Of a DNA stretch of 6,222 nt, positions 5,043 through 6,222 are shown piece by piece (position 1 is the stretch's first letter; the number at the start of each line of letters is the position of its first letter). Made by a program: the position numbers and the translations under genes. The DNA comes from Eubacteriales bacterium (lineage in GTDB: Bacteria; Bacillota_A; Clostridia; Christensenellales; Aristaeellaceae), in NCBI GenBank assembly GCA_028692205.1, contig JAQUXV010000041.1, forward strand, positions 6,680 through 12,901. Reading direction: 5' to 3'. The notes under the pieces were generated by a model, which saw only the letters and a list, made by a program, of their open reading frames with translations, had not been told where the DNA came from and did no database searches.

Positions 5043-5390
5043 CTATTCCCGTGGGGCCGGGATGCCCGCGCCGTACAGGATTCCGCACACCTCGTAAGCG
5101 GTCATCGCAGTCTCCAGCACCGGCATTTTCTCTTCCACCGCTTTGGAGAGTGAAGCGTCCTCCAGTTTATTGCCTTCTGCCAGAATAACGCAGCTCATTT
5201 CCATCAGCACGGCGATTGCCACCACGTTCACATGTGTCTGCACGGTCGTCCACGCCATTCCCTTTTGCCCGTGTGCCAACACCCAGCTGAGTAGGTCGCA
5301 GGCGTACCCACAGGTGATTTCCTCGTCCGGGTCGCCGGGCACAACAGCATAGGTGGCTTTCAGAGCCTTTGCCAAATCGCTGATTTTCAT
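5043..5390 (-). CDS. DRTGG-domain protein
   Basis: A 115-aa soluble protein matching a single DRTGG domain, the fold also found in some HPr-kinase-related and phosphotransacetylase proteins. Recognisable stretches are ITCGYACDLLSWVLAH (25-40), a glycine-lysine turn, AWTTVQTHVNVVAIAVL (46-62) and VILAEGNKLE (68-77), ending in helix EVCGILYGAGIP. There is no kinase domain, so the HPr-kinase name sometimes given to such proteins is misleading; ligand binding or protein interaction is more likely. An AGGAG 7 nt upstream supports the start, and the stop codon of the preceding hydrogenase-like gene is embedded in that site. In clostridia this family commonly sits beside HydS-like hydrogenases and PHP proteins. 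The ligand is unknown. Confidence 0.87.
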   Translation of the reverse strand: MKISDLAKALKATYAVVPGDPDEEITCGYACDLLSWVLAHGQKGMAWTTVQTHVNVVAIAVLMEMSCVILAEGNKLEDASLSKAVEEKMPVLETAMTAYEVCGILYGAGIPAPRE

Positions 5391-5397
5391 TTTCTTT

Positions 5398-5403
5398 CTC
5401 CTA
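5398..5403 (-). promoter_or_regulatory. Shine-Dalgarno of the DRTGG gene overlapping an upstream stop
   Basis: TAGGAG, with the TAG being the stop of the hydrogenase-like gene and AGGAG lying 7 nt before the ATG at 5390. This arrangement favours coupled translation. Confidence 0.75.
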
Positions 5404-6222
5404 TTCTCGGGTCGTTTTGGCCAACTCGACCATTTTCTGCGCCATGATCTTCAGCTGATCCTTCAGAATGTGAATGCAGTCCATTTTGCTTGCATGCCCG
5501 CGTACAATATCCTCGGCAAACGTACGACAGGTTGGGCTTCCGCAGCTGCCGCAGTCGTACCCCGGCAGCGACTTGACGATGTCCTCCATCTGCTCCATTT
5601 TACGCATGGCTTCGGCAATATCGTCGTCCAGTTTCATCACGCTGTTGGGCGTAATCTTTTTTGTGGTCTGCAGCGGGTACTTGGTCAGGTACGAAGCCTT
5701 TACCGTTTCATCCGGATGCCTCAAATCGCAGCCCTTCATCAGGGCGCGAATGGCGTTGCGCGCAATATAACCGTTTTCAAACGTCAGCGGCCCGCCCACA
5801 CAGCCGCCGGTGCATGCCGCACCCTCAAAAAACACGAGGTCGCGAAGCTTGTTATTTTCTATTTCTTCCAACACGTGGATCACGTTTTCTATGCCGTCCA
5901 CCGCCATGCTGTTTTCAGGGCATACCGCCGTAGCTTCGCCGCCGTTGTTGGCCCAGCCAACGCCGAAGGAAGTCGCGCGGGACAGCGTAAGCTCGCTGGG
6001 ATAGTTTTTAATATGTCCCGCCAGCAGCCCGTAAATCTCCAGCATGGAGATTGCGCCGTCCACCGCGGATTTTTCCTGCCCGATGGGGTTGCGGATCGCG
6101 GTCATCTTGGCGGCGCAGGGCGTAATAAAAAAGCACCCGACATCTTCCGGAGATACGCCGCGTTTCTGGCAGAACTCGCGCTTGGCCACCATTGCGGCAA
6201 CTTCCATGGGCTGCCGCATATC
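5401..6222 (-). CDS. Iron-only hydrogenase-like protein, putative sensory (HydS-type), C-terminal part
   Basis: The frame is open at the right edge; 274 codons remain, including an Asp codon before the first visible Met. The residues match the second half of an [FeFe] hydrogenase H-domain: FITPCAAK (the cysteine of the L2 loop, C35 counting from the Met at 6219) and FFEGAACTGGCVGG (the L3 loop, C136 and C140). A [4Fe-4S] domain follows, C223-x2-C226-x4-C231-x16-C248, in DCGSCGSPTC. The Met residues that flank the H-cluster in catalytic enzymes are Thr and Ala here, while the Lys after PC is kept, pointing to the divergent sensory-type groups. The protein ends about 24 residues after the last cysteine, in a helix, with no PAS domain. 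The L1 loop and any N-terminal ferredoxin domains are outside the window. By inference it senses H2 or redox state; activity as a slow hydrogenase is not excluded. Confidence 0.88.
   Translation of the reverse strand, partial: DMRQPMEVAAMVAKREFCQKRGVSPEDVGCFFITPCAAKMTAIRNPIGQEKSAVDGAISMLEIYGLLAGHIKNYPSELTLSRATSFGVGWANNGGEATAVCPENSMAVDGIENVIHVLEEIENNKLRDLVFFEGAACTGGCVGGPLTFENGYIARNAIRALMKGCDLRHPDETVKASYLTKYPLQTTKKITPNSVMKLDDDIAEAMRKMEQMEDIVKSLPGYDCGSCGSPTCRTFAEDIVRGHASKMDCIHILKDQLKIMAQKMVELAKTTRE

Noticed and set aside
5041..5088. Upstream extension of the PHP gene to an ATG at 5088
   Set aside because: The added 16 residues overlap the DRTGG gene and are unlike the family, which begins just before the HxH motif.

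Overview
The window looks like a moderately GC-rich anaerobic Firmicute, most likely a gut-type clostridium (Oscillospiraceae or Christensenellales). That placement is inferred from the gene families, the strong GGAGG-type ribosome binding sites and the tight operon packing. Every convincing gene is on the minus strand, so the biological order runs from high to low coordinates.

Right part (6222 to 4330): a three-gene cluster. It contains (i) the C-terminal part of an iron-only hydrogenase-like protein of the putative sensory type (HydS-like), ending in a [4Fe-4S] domain; (ii) a small DRTGG-domain protein; and (iii) a PHP-family metal-dependent phosphoesterase. Gaps of 10 and 2 nt indicate one transcript.

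Middle (4329 to 3317): about 1 kb with no recognisable gene. It holds two diverged tandem copies of a ~130-nt element with paired hairpins; the second hairpin met by transcription is terminator-like. Leftwards come a 225-nt segment between short direct repeats, a possible tiny hydrophobic peptide ORF behind an extended -10 box, two nested inverted repeats, a TGTCA-N6-TCACA palindrome, and a probable promoter for the downstream operon.

Left part (3316 to 1): the operon of an NAD-linked, probably electron-bifurcating [FeFe] hydrogenase. The order is NuoE-like subunit (HndA/HydC), a stand-alone GHKL ATPase, a small [2Fe-2S] thioredoxin-like protein (HndB), the NuoF-like flavin/Fe-S subunit (HndC/HydB), and the first 28 codons of the catalytic [FeFe] hydrogenase (HndD/HydA), cut by the window edge. 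Intergenic gaps are 1, 1, 24 and 15 nt.

Together the locus pairs a bifurcating hydrogenase, which couples NADH and reduced ferredoxin to H2, with a hydrogenase-derived putative redox or H2 sensor and accessory proteins that could signal its state. The intergenic structures are the least explained part. The catalytic and sensory families are recognised from motifs; the signalling link is inference from gene order.
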